A stretch of 64,000 nt of DNA from Synchiropus splendidus (Eukaryota > Chordata > Actinopteri > Syngnathiformes > Callionymidae): positions 28,051,001-28,115,000 of the forward strand of contig NC_071335.1 of NCBI RefSeq assembly GCF_027744825.2. Direction: 5' to 3'. Positions within the stretch are counted from its first letter, which is position 1. Each line of letters opens with the position of its first letter. A program made the translations under genes and the position numbers. The notes below the pieces were generated by a model. It saw only the letters and a program-made list of their open reading frames with translations. It searched no databases and had not been told where the DNA came from. Positions 9,615 through 32,220 of the stretch are shown one piece after another.

Positions 9615-12600
9615 ACCACTAAAGACTCACTAGAGCTTGGCTTTTCTATTGTGGGGCTGTTTTGGGAACATTGATAGTTGCCCCCCAAAAGTTGGGAGAC
9701 CCAGATAACTGAGAGGCAATATCTGTGACTGGCTTCTGAATTCAATGTGCTCAGCAAGTGAGACTTGGGCTTGAATGGCTGGAGCTATGCGTTAAAAGCG
9801 ATGAGGTCAGCCCACCATTTTGGCCTAAACAAAGGTTACCACCATGTAGTTGCATTTCTCACGATCGCACACCGTAACCCTCTGATCAAATGGGCTCTTT
9901 GTGGAACCTCATATAAAAGGGCATGTTATACAATAGTGGGTTCGAATAATAACACGAGGAGGGGTCAGTTATCAAAAAGAAGCCAGTCACTCAGGGAGGG
10001 TTCGGGGTGCAGAGGGGGGGGGAGCAGAAAAAGCATAGACAAAATGTGGCATCGACTGAAAGAAGGGGAATGGCTGGGAAGAGGCATTCGGTAGTGAAAG
10101 AAAGGCAAAAAAGAAACTCTCTTCCCAGGAGCAGTTGAGCATGACCGTCAGAGGCCAAACGACAGGGGAGGAAGAAGACCCCTAACAAGAACCCGGCGGC
10201 TCTCTCTATGCATGGGCTGGATGTCCAATTTGTTAGTCCCTGTTTTCTCGGACTGAAGTCATTTTGACAGCGGTTGCAAAGCTGAAGACTGCAGTGAATA
10301 TGTTGAATTTTATTTCCACTGTAAATGTTTTAATGCAGCGGGGTCGTCGTCAAAAACATTAGCCAAGTCAAAACATATAATGCTTGTCTTGCATGTTTAT
10401 TTCGCAGTTGGAGTAGACTAGTACAACCACCACCTAGTCCATAGCTTAACAATAACTAAAGGCTTTTGATATTAGTTTTGAATCGTGAAGTTTCCCAGAG
10501 GATCAGAGGCCAAAACAATTTGCTGCAGCAGAGTACCAAATGGTGATGGAGGTGTTGAGAGTGTACTGCACCATCAACATCAGTAGCAGATGAAACCTTC
10601 TTAGATGCAAAGTAACATAACAACCACAGGAGCAGCCTCTTAAATAGCCACAAACACAAGCCAAGATAAAGGAAATTTGCAAAATATTTGGTCACAATTT
10701 GTTTAAAAATACACAAGGTGTTGATTTTACTTTGGACATTAATGGGTCAGTAGCAGGGGCGCCAACTTTGTTTCTGTCAGTGGGAGCTCAAAACATTGAC
10801 ATTGCGAGGGGCGGGGGGTTCACTTGGCTAAAAATGTGTGGGGAATGGGAAGTGTGACGTGACAAGCACACAGAAAGACACGGACACTTCAGCAGCGACC
10901 GGCATGAGTGCTCAGCAATCTGGATCCCCGAAGCACTCACCAATGGTCACTAGATCCTCAATGTAGCCTTGACCTGGACGCTACATTGATATAACATGTA
11001 GCATAAACGGAAATCTGGTTCTACAAGTAATTTCACACCTGATTTACGTGAAATGGCCGTCCATCCTTGAGTGATGTATAGACCCATTTACAGTCAAAGG
11101 CATCAAAAGATAGGCATGCACACGTGGTCTGGCAGTTGCCTGGTCGGGTTGTCAGAACCGGTATTCAAACAATCATTTATGCTCAACGGGCCTGGGATCC
11201 TTTTTTCATCTGTCAGTGCGACTTTTGCTGATAAAATTTTCTCCATGTTACGTAGCCTTTACGCATCTTGAGAAAACAACATCACTGTCCCATATTTCCA
11301 CTGCAAAAACAAGCAGACATGTCTATTGAATTTTACTGAGCCATTCATAGCGTGACGTCACAAACAAGCCCATACATATTTTTTCGCGCCACATTAATTC
11401 ACATGGTTCATCTTTTTGTGGAGCTAAACAGCTCATATAATTGCTAACCTTCAATGAAATAGGCCTTTAACCTTAATTTAAAAATGCTGCATGAAACTAC
11501 ATTATGACATTAGCAGAAGGCGGTGGCACTTACACTTACATTGTTTATATCTCAATTTATTTAAAAAAAACAAAACATAAAAACAAGTTTGAAAAACAAT
11601 GGAAATTGATTGAAGAATGAAGAAGAATGAAGATATGGCGTTTTTAAAAGGTTTTGTATTTTAGAATTATGGTTATTTCAGACCTTGTGTCTTTCAGATA
11701 ATCAGATAATGCGCATCTTGTTGTATTATTCACATGAATGCCAGAAAATATTAAAGTTTCAGCAGAATAAACTGAGGTCACATAATCTTCTAACCTATAT
11801 GTACTTTTTTATTTTTTTATTTTTTAGACCTTTGTCCATTACATTGGAACAGAATGCCAGTTAGCAGCTTTCAGGGTGGCCCTGCTACATGCAAAGAACA
11901 TGAAGGTATTCAGTTTAACACGAATAGGATGTTCTGGTAACTGTGACCCTGGAACGAACAGGGGCAGGCCATTGCGTGTTTTGAGTGTTTTACAAGGCCA
12001 TCAGTGAAAGGAGGGTGGGCAGTTTATATGACCCCCGTCAAAACTGCAGCCTAGAGAGAGACACAACATGTGAGAGAAGAAAAATAGTCTTGTTAAATCA
12101 GTTACCGGCAAGCCTTTAATAAAGTTTCGAGGTAAAACAGAAGATTAGTAATAAATAAATGAAAGCATGGCTGACCATTTGATGCTTGTAAGACACTGAA
12201 CTTACTGTTCAAACCTCCCTTTTTATGTATGAGAGTGAAGATTAGAAGAGTGGAGTATAAATGACTACTTTATAGATTCATTTGCAGATTCATTCGTTGT
12301 GATGATCTGTATTCCTCCCCGATGTTTGAATCTAAACCAAGACACTGAAGCGGTCAAAGAAGATCACTTAATCAGTGTCATTATGAATACACAATTACTT
12401 TATTTCAACATACACAGTCAAGCACATGGTCTCAGAATTATAATAAATTTCCCCATCGGACTCCATCAGGAAATAAGACGGTAATATATTGTCTAAGCAG
12501 AAGAGCTGCTGGTTCGAGTTTTCCATGGATCATGTGGCGAAATTTGAAATACTAGCTGTTGAAGTGTTTCTTTAGTTCCTGGCATGTTTCCTGGGGTCAC

Positions 12601-12698
12601 GTGAACAACAAGCAACAAGCTCTATTTTTCATTCAGCTGATGGAAAAAAAAACTGTTGTTTTGTTTTATTGGTTTTCCTAGAACATCATTATTCGATT
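9615..12698. other. Intergenic DNA between convergent fgf8 and dpcd
   Basis: fgf8 (+) and dpcd (-) point at each other across this interval. In human, FBXW4 lies at this place, but no WD-repeat or F-box coding exon is recognisable here. One exon-like segment (11828-11905) is annotated separately. A minus-strand AATAAA (plus-strand TTTATT at 12399-12404) could serve the dpcd 3' end. The remainder is AT-rich without supported features. Confidence 0.55.
11828..11905 (+). other. Orphan exon-like segment of unknown gene
   Basis: A 78-bp segment is bounded by a long T-rich tract ending in TAG (11825-11827) and by a GTATTC donor (11906 onward). It is open in one frame for exactly 26 codons, reading TFVHYIGTECQ then LAAFRVALLHAKNMK. 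Amino-acid composition and splice flanks look like a real internal exon of phase 0-0. No partner exon was found nearby and I do not recognise the peptide. It could be an exon relic of a lost gene, part of a transposon gene, an unannotated small gene, or chance. Confidence 0.3.
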
Positions 12699-14429
<1,731 letters not shown>

Positions 14430-14669
14430 GTTTGTTCTGCGGAACGAGGTGCTTCCGGCTACAAACCGTTACCATAGCAGCGGACGTCTACGCTCGTAAA
14501 TGATTTTTTTTAAATCATTTTTATTCTATTTTATTTTTTCTAATAATATTATTGCCTTGTGTTATAAATAAATAAATAAATAAAAATGGTTTGACTAAAG
14601 AAAAAAACAATACCGGAAGTGCAACATTTGATTCGCAACGTTTGCACGTTTGGTTCCGCCTGTGTCGGG
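14430..14669. promoter_or_regulatory. Head-to-head dpcd/poll promoter region
   Basis: dpcd starts leftward at 14429. A putative non-coding first exon of poll ends rightward at a GTAAGG donor (14670-14675), with its acceptor at 15329-15330, 30 bp before the poll ATG. This leaves about 240 bp for both 5' ends. CpG dinucleotides are locally more frequent and no TATA box is obvious. A stretch of T/A runs (about 14500-14585) sits in the middle. The arrangement matches the human DPCD-POLL pair, where the genes are also divergent. Exact start sites are inferred, not seen. Confidence 0.55.
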
Positions 14670-15359
14670 GTAAGGGTCCAAACTTTAAATATGAAAGGGG
14701 TGTATTATTTCGTGTTTGGATAGATTATGAATCTGTTATAGCGGGGTAGTCTTCGATATGGCATTTATGTATTTTGTCAAATACAAAAATAGCGACGCGA
14801 AATGTAAAGTAATCTAGTGTTAGCCGAAGCTAAGTAGTTAGCAACACCAAATGTAAACGTTTCCGATATAAAAATCGTGAATGTATTGCTGGCGAACATT
14901 GCATGACAATTTACAGTTATTCCTCATTCCTTTCCAGCGCAGCTTGGTGTTACTTGACATAAGGCTGTTAATCTATATTTAGTTTACAATCTTAAGAGAG
15001 AAATGGCGAATCTGTGGAACTGAAAGACAATATTGTCGAGAATTTGGATACATTGGGAATACAAATTCAGGCTGAACATGTTCAAAATCTCATAAATATA
15101 TACGATTTAAATGTTAATTCTGATTCTGCTATTATTAGATTAGACTAGATTAGAGTACATTCAATGTGTTCTTAATATTTGGGTCCACTAAATGTGGACA
15201 TGGTATTCTCTTTATAACATCATGGAGTAGGAAGTAGAAAGTGTTTCATTGATTTGGAGTGCCACCTTAATAGTGAGAATTTTATTTTATTCAGATTTTT
15301 TAACCACTTTTAACTATTAATGTGATTTAGGCCACTGGCTCCGTCGGGGAACACTAAGA

Positions 15360-18300
15360 ATGGAACCTTGCCGTGGTATTATGAAAGCTTTCCCTAAAGT
15401 TAAAAGGGTCAAAGCTTTGCAGGGGAATGGTGCACCACCAGTGAAGAAGAAGCTTGGTGACTGTGATGCCACAGGCAGGTTATCTTTCCCTTTTCATGTT
15501 TAACATTTTAACTGTATTATTGAATTCTTACCTACCTTATTTTTAATCCTTGACAGGAGACATCTTCAATGATGTCAACATCTTCATCCTGCCTGCCGGA
15601 ATCGGAAGTGCCCGATGTCAAATCTTCCAAAGGCAAATTCAGCAGAATGGTGGTCAAATCGAAAGTTCATTGTGTCCTGGCGTCACTCATGTTGTTGTTG
15701 ATGACACCATGGACTGTGAAAGGGCTCTTCGCCTGCTGAAGGTGGATCGTATGCCCTCTGGAGTCCAACTGGTGAAATGCAGTTGGCTCAGTTCCTGCAT
15801 CAGCGAGAAACATCTACTTGATGTTGACAGTCACAGTCTTCTAGTGAAGAGGTGGATGCATTTCCTTATTATTCTGTTTTATTGTCTCATATTTTATCAT
15901 TAGTAACGTTTCATCGTGCTGACCAAATAGTTTTGTTATTCTATTATAGCTATTATAGCTATTATAGTAATAGCTTTCTGACTTCCCCATCAGAGATCTT
16001 GATACACCAAGTGAAAACATCAAGGAACCCCTGGAGAAGAAAACGGTCACTGAAAATAACCTAGTGAGCCATCAGAGCAAGCAGCAGGAGCTTCCAGAGG
16101 TTTCTGTGGTAGGTTCTGCAAAAGTTTATGACCAAGCTCTATCAAGAAACATCTTCCATTTCAGACTCTTCCAGAAAGCAAAGACGAAGCACATAGAGAA
16201 GATGATGGGGTCTCCAACAGTGACCTTGAAGCTCTTATCTCTGGTCTCCACCCCAAAGAAGAGACCCCCGGTCCAAGCCTAGATCCTGGTCTGGAATCTG
16301 GTGCTAGTCATCAGGGTCTGTCAGGAAAGTGGGTGTGTGCCCAGTCCTCTCACACCAAAGCAAATAACCACAATAAACACCTGACGGACAAACTGGAGCA
16401 ACTGGCCAAGGCGTATACACACCAGGGCGACAGGTGGAGGGCACTGGGATACTCCAAAGCTGTTAATGCACTGAAGAGCTATCACAAACCTGTGACGTCC
16501 TATCAGGTTAGTCCATGGAATCACACGTTCCACCACCTCCACTTTTTATTGAGGTGACATTTATTTTCTTTTTTAAACAAAAATACTATAGTAGCCCACT
16601 TCAGCATCACTAGACCTTTTTCTCATATTGTGCCTGCTGAACCGGATTCAGGAGGCTTGCCAGATTCCTGGCATTGGAAAACGTATGGCGGACAAAATTG
16701 ATGAGATCATGGAGAGTGGTCACCTGCGGAAGTTGGACAACATTGGAGAAGCTGTGCCTGTTTTGGAGCTCTTTACTAATATCTGGGGAGCGGGGGCTAA
16801 GACGGCACAAGCCTGGTACCAACAGGTGAGAGATGGTTTAGGGCCTCTTTAAGGTAACTGATGCTTCTAAAAGTAGTCTTCTGTCAATGTGTTTCTTTTG
16901 GCTGTTTCATATTTTAAATTGAGGAGCGGAAAACCTCAGACTTAATATGTTGTCTCCAAGGGATTTCGTACTCTGGAGGATATCCGCACCAAAGCCCACC
17001 TGACCAGCACCCAAAAAATTGGACTCAAGCACTACGATGACTTCCTGGACAGAATGCCAAGAGAAGAAGCTGCTGCCATTGAGAAAGTGGTAAAGCATCG
17101 CAAACTTATTCATCACTAGATTCCGCATGCTAATCCAAATGTCAGTTTCTGTCTGTCGGATTCAATTTCTCAACTTCCCGAAGATATCTTTAAACAAAGT
17201 TTCATGTCTCACCTTAAAAAATTTGGAAGACAACTGGATGGAAATGTGTTTTCCTTTTCCTTTTCTGCTTTGTGATGCAAAGACCAGACCTGGTCCGCTC
17301 TGGAGGAGCTTCCCACGGCAGAAAAAATATTTTGGGTTTGCATCTCCATGAGTGAGCCAGCGCTCTGTTCACTCCACAGCACTCAGGAGGACAATGTTTT
17401 CCATATAGCGTTACTTGAATTTTCATTTTTCTTTGCAAGTTCACTAGGGAGAGAGTCATTGTTGTGTTGATGACTAAAGCATGTGTGTTTCTTATGATAT
17501 GATGCTGTAGCACAGGCTTCTGGTGTTTGGCTGATAGTTGGATGAAAGTCCCATCCATGTGGAGACTTGAGAATTTTCAGTCACTGGATCTGCAACTTTT
17601 TGAAGTGGTTAAAAAATGCTAACTATATGCTTGGTTGAACATTGGTAATGTGACCATTTACAAATGGAGCAATGTAAATGACCTGATTTAACATTTTATT
17701 TAGCATCTACCTCTTGTTTTATTTAAGGTCAAACATGTAGATATTCTGTGGTACATACTGCATGTCAAGTCTATTACCTGGAGAGGCACTTGCCATGCGC
17801 TGCTTATGTTTTAAGTACTTGTTAATGTGGCTATTGTTTATCGTTGTCATCACCAGGCTTATTTCTCAGCTGGAATGACAGTAAATCATCTCTCATACTT
17901 CTAGTTGTCTTTCGTACCGACGTCACAGGATGTTCACCTTGCCGAAAACCAACTTCCGAACGCTTGGTTTTATAGTGTGCGCGTGATTTTTAAAATAGTT
18001 AATCTAAGCATCGTTGTTTGATGTCATCATAAATGGTCGCCTACAAGTGGATCTGGTACTTACACTGGATCACAAAGTAAATTCATTTAAAAATGCCACT
18101 TCTTTTCCTGCAGCATTTTGAACACGATGATGTCAGTGCTGTCTCGCCTCTTTACAACAACATCAGGCGACAGAGTAGTAAGGCCAACACAAGTTCACTA
18201 TTTTATTTTATTTTATTTTATTTATGACAACGCTTTATTCCAAGGCACTTTCCTAGTAGGTGGGATCCCCTCTGACCATGGCAATAAAGTTGATGCTGAT

Positions 18301-19269
18301 TCTGATTTGTTGCTAGAGCATTACATTGCCATCTACTGGCCTGGCATGTATATTACATAGTACTTCATTTTTAGGTGGATTTGTCTGGGCACCTGAAACT
18401 GCTCTATTTTTGCATAGCAACTTTCTTTTAAAAACCAGCTGGGGAAACTGCATCCTGTTTTTGTGTCAGTCTCTAGCCATACATCACAGAAGCTCCCACT
18501 ACTGCCTCATGTTCCTCAACTGAGTCAGAGATTAAAATGCATGACAATATTTGGATAACAAATTGAAGTCACACGTCCTTCCTTTGTTTATCCATGTGTT
18601 TGGGATAGTTGTGTTGAAACTAAGCTAGTCCTTATCTCACTAGATATCTGTTGTCTTGCAGGTGAGGGATGCTGCTCTGTGTGTGGACCCTGGCCTGGTG
18701 GCTATAGCCTGCGGCTCTTACCGTCGTGGGAAGGCAACATGTGGAGACGTTGATGTGCTGATCACCCACCCGGACAGAGTTTCACACAAAGGGGTTTTCG
18801 GCAAAGTGCTGCAGATTCTCCATGACAATGGTGTGCATTGCCATCAACTAAGCCGAGGATGGTCCCAACGTATGTATACTTAAATGTGGTTTTAATCCAT
18901 TACCTAGGTTTCTTGACCGATGATCTGGTAAGCCACGAGGAGAACGGGGATCAGAAGAAGTACATGGGTGTGTGTCGACTCCCTGGCGTGGACCGCCGTC
19001 ATCGCAGGCTGGACATCATCGTGGTGCCGTACAACGAATTCGCCTGTGCTCTCATGTACTTCACTGGATCAGCACACTTCAATAGATCCATGAGAGCGCT
19101 TGCAAAGACAAAAAGCATGAGCTTGTCTGAGCATTCGCTGAACCAGAGCGTGGTGAGGCAAGGAACCACCAAGGTCTATGCCGGGACTCCACTTCACACC
19201 GCGACAGAGAAGGATGTCTTTAACCTCTTAGGTATCCCTTTCAGGGAGCCGAGTGAACGCGATTGGTGA
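15360..19269 (+). CDS. poll: DNA polymerase lambda (family X polymerase/lyase)
   Basis: Nuclear gap-filling polymerase with dRP-lyase activity for base excision repair and non-homologous end joining. Coding exons: 15360-15474 (or to 15456), 15557-15851, 15994-16108, 16165-16506, 16652-16825, 16961-17089, 18662-18830, 18908-19269. The product is about 566 aa, against 575 in human. In order: a nuclear-localisation-like basic N-terminus; a BRCT domain (about 39-137) read from exon 2; a Ser/Pro/Glu-rich linker (about 138-230); the lyase domain with helix-hairpin-helix ([10 protein letters not shown] near 296-305); a second hairpin ([10 protein letters not shown]); and the catalytic palm. Metal-binding aspartates are visible at Asp419 and Asp421 ([11 protein letters not shown]) and Asp482 (RRLDIIVVP). 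The nucleotide-binding [19 protein letters not shown] block and the terminal REPSERDW are intact. Intron 1 needs either a GC donor at 15475 or a weaker GT donor at 15457; both keep the frame. Confidence 0.96.
15941..15974. repeat. Short tandem 10-mer repeat in poll intron 2
   Basis: Three imperfect copies of CTATTATAGC run up to about 20 bp before the acceptor of poll exon 3 (15992-15993). The repeat occupies the place of the usual polypyrimidine/branch region; a C/T-rich stretch (15980-15990) still precedes the AG. Confidence 0.8.
17090..18661 (+). other. poll intron 6 (1.6 kb), no gene seen
   Basis: The interval separates the exon ending EEAAAIEKV from the exon beginning [20 protein letters not shown] short (TTTTA)n run lies near 18200-18222. 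No coding exon or recognised transposon was found. Confidence 0.7.
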
Positions 19270-19611
19270 CGCTTTGCTGCTTTTTTATTTTATATATGGT
19301 TGATACATCCAAATTTTCTATTTTTTTAGGAATGTGAGCCTCAATTCAACGTACGCTGCTACTTAGATTCAAGGACAAATGTCTATAGCAGAACAATTGT
19401 TTTTATCAAGAAGGCTTCATCGATCATGTTCTCAATAGATTCAAGGTCATTCGGGGTAGGATGATGCCATTTTAGTTTACTTTACAGAGTGAATGTAAAC
19501 TCCTCATCACTTCACTACACAGCTTTTACCTCTTTTAAGCAGCACGCATGTTGATAGTTTATCAACACAACAATCCTGACAACGCATGTACTCAACTTAA
19601 AAATAATAATC

Positions 19612-19617
19612 AATAAA
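19612..19617 (+). terminator. Candidate poll polyadenylation signal
   Basis: AATAAA lies about 340 bp after the poll stop codon, in an AT-rich run with a second overlapping ATAATAAAT, followed by T/G-rich DNA (19628-19660). Another AATAAA occurs near 19808. Either would give a 3' UTR of a few hundred bases. Confidence 0.45.
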
Positions 19618-19725
19618 TAATAAATATCTGGGCCTGTTGTGTGTTCTTGGTATTATCAGTCTTATGATACCATCAAATACAGTTGGTGTTGGAAAATTTA
19701 AAACATTTTATTTACGTTTTTGGAA

Positions 19726-19800
19726 CTGGTGCCGTGGTTTGTGTTGTCGCCTCACTGTGAGAACGCTGTGGTTTCGAATCCAGGCTCCAGACACGATGAG
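19726..19800 (+). mobile_element. Degenerate tRNA-derived SINE-like segment
   Basis: The segment reads GTGCCGTGG, then GTTGTCGCCTCACTGTGAG, then a B-box-like GGTTTCGAATCCAGGCTCC. This resembles the common tRNA-derived fish SINE head, with its phrase about counting cells ending in a GGTTCGAATCC B box. It sits between poll and wbp1l. The body and tail of the SINE are not recognisable, so this is probably a fragment. Confidence 0.4.
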
Positions 19801-20299
19801 AGCTTCAAATAAAATCCAAGTGAATTTGTTTTATTTTCTGTAGAGGCTTTTTTTAAATGTGTTATTGAAGTCTCACACGTGTTTTACACGTGTGTGCTGT
19901 TTAAAACTTGACCCTGAATACCATCAAAATAACACAAAAATATTGCAAACATTAGTGGACAATATAAAGCTTTATAATCTCTGTCACAAGAAATCAACGT
20001 CAGGATATAGAGGAAAGGGTGGCGTCCAATGTTGCGAGCAATTTACAGGACTGAAAATAGTTCACTTCAAGAGACCCTGGAAAGCTGGGCGTTGACACTG
20101 AGCTGAGGAATATCACTGACAGCATGAAACATGAATGAAAATGAGTTGTAAATGGATGAGATACGAGTGAGACGGCAGAATCTCCATCACCATTAGCCTG
20201 TTAAAGGAAACTATTTTGCAGAATAGTGTATGTAATATTGTCCTGAAAAATGTTTGTCGACTCTCGATGTATCACAAACATTTACTCACTTGTGCTGTT

Positions 20300-20740
20300 T
20301 GAAGATATAAAGAAACCGACGAATCGTGGGTCCGGACCTCGACAGCATGTGCTGCGAAGTAGCACGCGGGACAGACGCACTGATCGGTGATTGGTCCGCG
20401 TCCTCCCAGCTGCTGCCGGCTGCCCAATCGCAAGGCAGTCCGCGACACCAGTGACGAACCTCGCTGCTGTACGCTCTTCACGTTCCGCACATGGATCGAG
20501 TCGACATGTCCACGCCACACCCTGTTGACAGAGCGAAGGAGCGGCTTGTGTAACAGCTGTATGACCCGGTAGAAGCAGCAGCAGCAGCAGCATCGAGCCT
20601 CTTGACATGTCCAGCGCGCCGAGGAGGCGGCGCATGCGGCGGCCTCCCTGTGCCGAGGGGCTCGCTGAAGAAACACCCGGGCACAAGTTGTACCCACAGA
20701 GCTGTTGACTTCCTCGACTGCGTCAGTGACTGTTTAAGGA
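20300..20740 (+). promoter_or_regulatory. GC/CpG-rich putative wbp1l promoter and 5' UTR
   Basis: This is the most CpG-dense stretch of the window and lies directly before the putative first coding exon of wbp1l. It contains a short GCA/CAG run (about 20573-20593). Minus-strand open frames of up to 141 codons cross it, but they are explained by GC-rich composition and resemble no family. No TATA box is visible. I read it as a CpG-island promoter. Confidence 0.5.
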
Positions 20741-30013
<9,273 letters not shown>

Positions 30014-31688
30014 AGCACCCTCTGTGGAAAAGCTACTCCACACAGAGCAGGGAAACCCAAGAGTTTTAAATTACAATCCTTTGTGTAGACGTCAAATGTG
30101 AACTTTATGTCAGCAAAGGGGAGAGAAATCAGGCTTTCTCTCTGAAACTGTTGCCTTAATCTGTGTATTCTAGGTGATATGTGGACAGCAGGAGCGCTTC
30201 ATCAGCCTTAGTAAAGCTCTGACACACTGCGAGGCAGCGCAGAATTCCCGACGTCTCATGCCACGCATCTTCAAGATCAACCATTTGATCGCTGTGATGG
30301 CGGGAGGGGAAGTTTACCTTGGATTATCTCAACCGTTGTGTGTTCAGTGGAGAAAGGACACCAAGTTCTGAACATTTTGGAGCATGAACAGTGCGAGGGT
30401 GTGAGTGAGTGGCTGTGTTTATCAACACTCTTGGTCCCTGCTAAAGCAAGTCAGTCCATGAGTGCACAATGTTTAACTTTAAAATTAAGAAAACCAAGTT
30501 TTTTGTTACGGTTTCTTATGCAGCACTTCACTTTTGTCTTAATGTATTCTCATGCCCAGCAGAAAACCTGAGGCAGGTGAAACGCACTACCGAGCCTGAA
30601 GCTATAGAGAGATTAAAATCATTCTGGACAACCTCAGACCTCACCATGGGAGATGATCTTCATCATCATCGACAGCCATTGTCAGTATGAAACATGCTGC
30701 CTTTACACTCTTTGTAAGATTTTCATGTTAGAAGCCAAAGGTTGTTTAACAAGCTCTTTTAAGTTTCATTGTTACTAACACTGACTGACCCTGTAGCAAA
30801 AACCTGGCATGCAAACCTTTTGGAGCATGAAGACTGGTTCCAAAAGACGAGACAAAATGCTCAAAGGTTAATGTTTCATCAAGTTGAGCTACAGTAGCGT
30901 GTCTTTTGGACCGAAGGACAACTCTTGCACAACACAATGAACCACTACATACCAAAAAAGCTGCAGAGGGAGATGCAATATTAGGCAGGTGGTCATCATG
31001 TTAAGCCTAAGTAGCCACTCGCACCTTAATCGTAACTTAGTCAAAAGTCATTGTTGCTTAACTTGTGAAAGTTAAAGTCAAAAGCACTGATATTTGATTC
31101 GATGAAGTCGATGCTTATCATGAAGGGCATGACAACATTAGCTTCAGGGTACAGTTTGCCAAAGCACAAATGTGACACTAGTCAACAGTGACTCGTCCCT
31201 GAATATTCTTTAATATTTCTTCAAGCCCACAAATCGACTTGTAAAATGTAATCTTGCAACAAGCCTGAAGATTGACAAGTGCTTTATATGTGTGTGTGTG
31301 TGTGTGTGCTGCTACTTTCTGAGGGAGATGATTAGATTGGTACATTCATATCAAACAAACCACTTTATATTTTCATAGCGTGTCTTAAAGCCAAATAGTT
31401 GCCTATATCATTTCAGGAAATCAGTAGCTTTACCAGGTTTTCTCTGATTGTGGGTATTGTTTTGGTCATCGTAAAGAAATGATGTCCAGTGATGGTCTTA
31501 TTCTTGATTTATATGAAGGTACATTTGACTTACTAACTCTGTATATCGGATGTTAACCAGATCAGGGGCATTCTGCCAAAGATTCTTTTACTTACATGCG
31601 TTTGTGGTGTTTTTTTTTTTTTTTTTTTCCGAACTGGGAATGTTATAACTGTAATATCAAACTACCAAAATAGCTGAACATCAATAAA
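30014..31688 (+). terminator. wbp1l 3' UTR with polyadenylation signal
   Basis: After the wbp1l stop there is 1.7 kb without another gene. A consensus AATAAA at 31683-31688 is the best candidate for the mRNA end. It is followed by T/G-rich DNA (31699-31730). A (TG)n tract lies at 31289-31308 and a run of T at about 31610-31628. Shorter 3' UTRs cannot be excluded. Confidence 0.5.
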
Positions 31689-32106
31689 GAAATTCAATTT
31701 CATTTGTGTGATGGTGATGTTTGTGTGTCTATCAGTAAATAAATTGAAGATTACGCTCCTGTTTCATAAGACTGACAGTACGAGAGATCTAATTTAATGA
31801 TGGAAATAACAGATTTATTGCGTATAAACTTATTTCATAGGGGACTTTTTTCAGTGCAACAATTCTACTTTCTTAGCCAAATATTCCATCATTCAAGTGT
31901 AGGAAGGGCGTGGCTTTATGTCATTTCATCAGTTCCGTCAGGAACATGTAGACAGCAATTCGAAGGAAAAAAATCTCAAGACTGTAAATTCTCTCTAAAT
32001 GAGAAGTAATGGAACGTGAATTGCTCTATTGATGCTCGTGCCGTCGCTAACAATGGACGCTAAATGCCAGTACCTACCGTTCTGATGTATGTAATGCACT
32101 GTGTAA

Positions 32107-32122
32107 GCAGCAGAGGGCGCTG
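32107..32122. promoter_or_regulatory. CTCF-like motif upstream of as3mt
   Basis: The word GCAGCAGAGGGCGCTG closely fits the CTCF core consensus (CCASNAGRKGGCR). It lies about 100 bp before the as3mt start codon, between the end of wbp1l and as3mt, a plausible insulator or promoter-proximal position. Occupancy cannot be read from sequence, and the same word also occurs by chance or in repeats. Confidence 0.45.
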
Positions 32123-32220
32123 TAAGCGGACACCACTGTCAGTCAGTCGTGTTGTGACCAGAACCGCTGCACAGTCACTTCCTCAGTCCAGCCCGGAGGA
32201 CTTTGCTTCTCTCTAGAACC

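Noticed and set aside
18118..18360. Possible extra poll exon in intron 6
   Set aside because: Exons 6 and 7 join in frame and match the human protein without any extra residues.
20272..20697. Minus-strand open frames of 134-141 codons opposite the wbp1l promoter
   Set aside because: They lie in CpG/GC-rich DNA with Cys/Arg-rich low-complexity translation, overlap each other in two frames and show no family signature or splice context.
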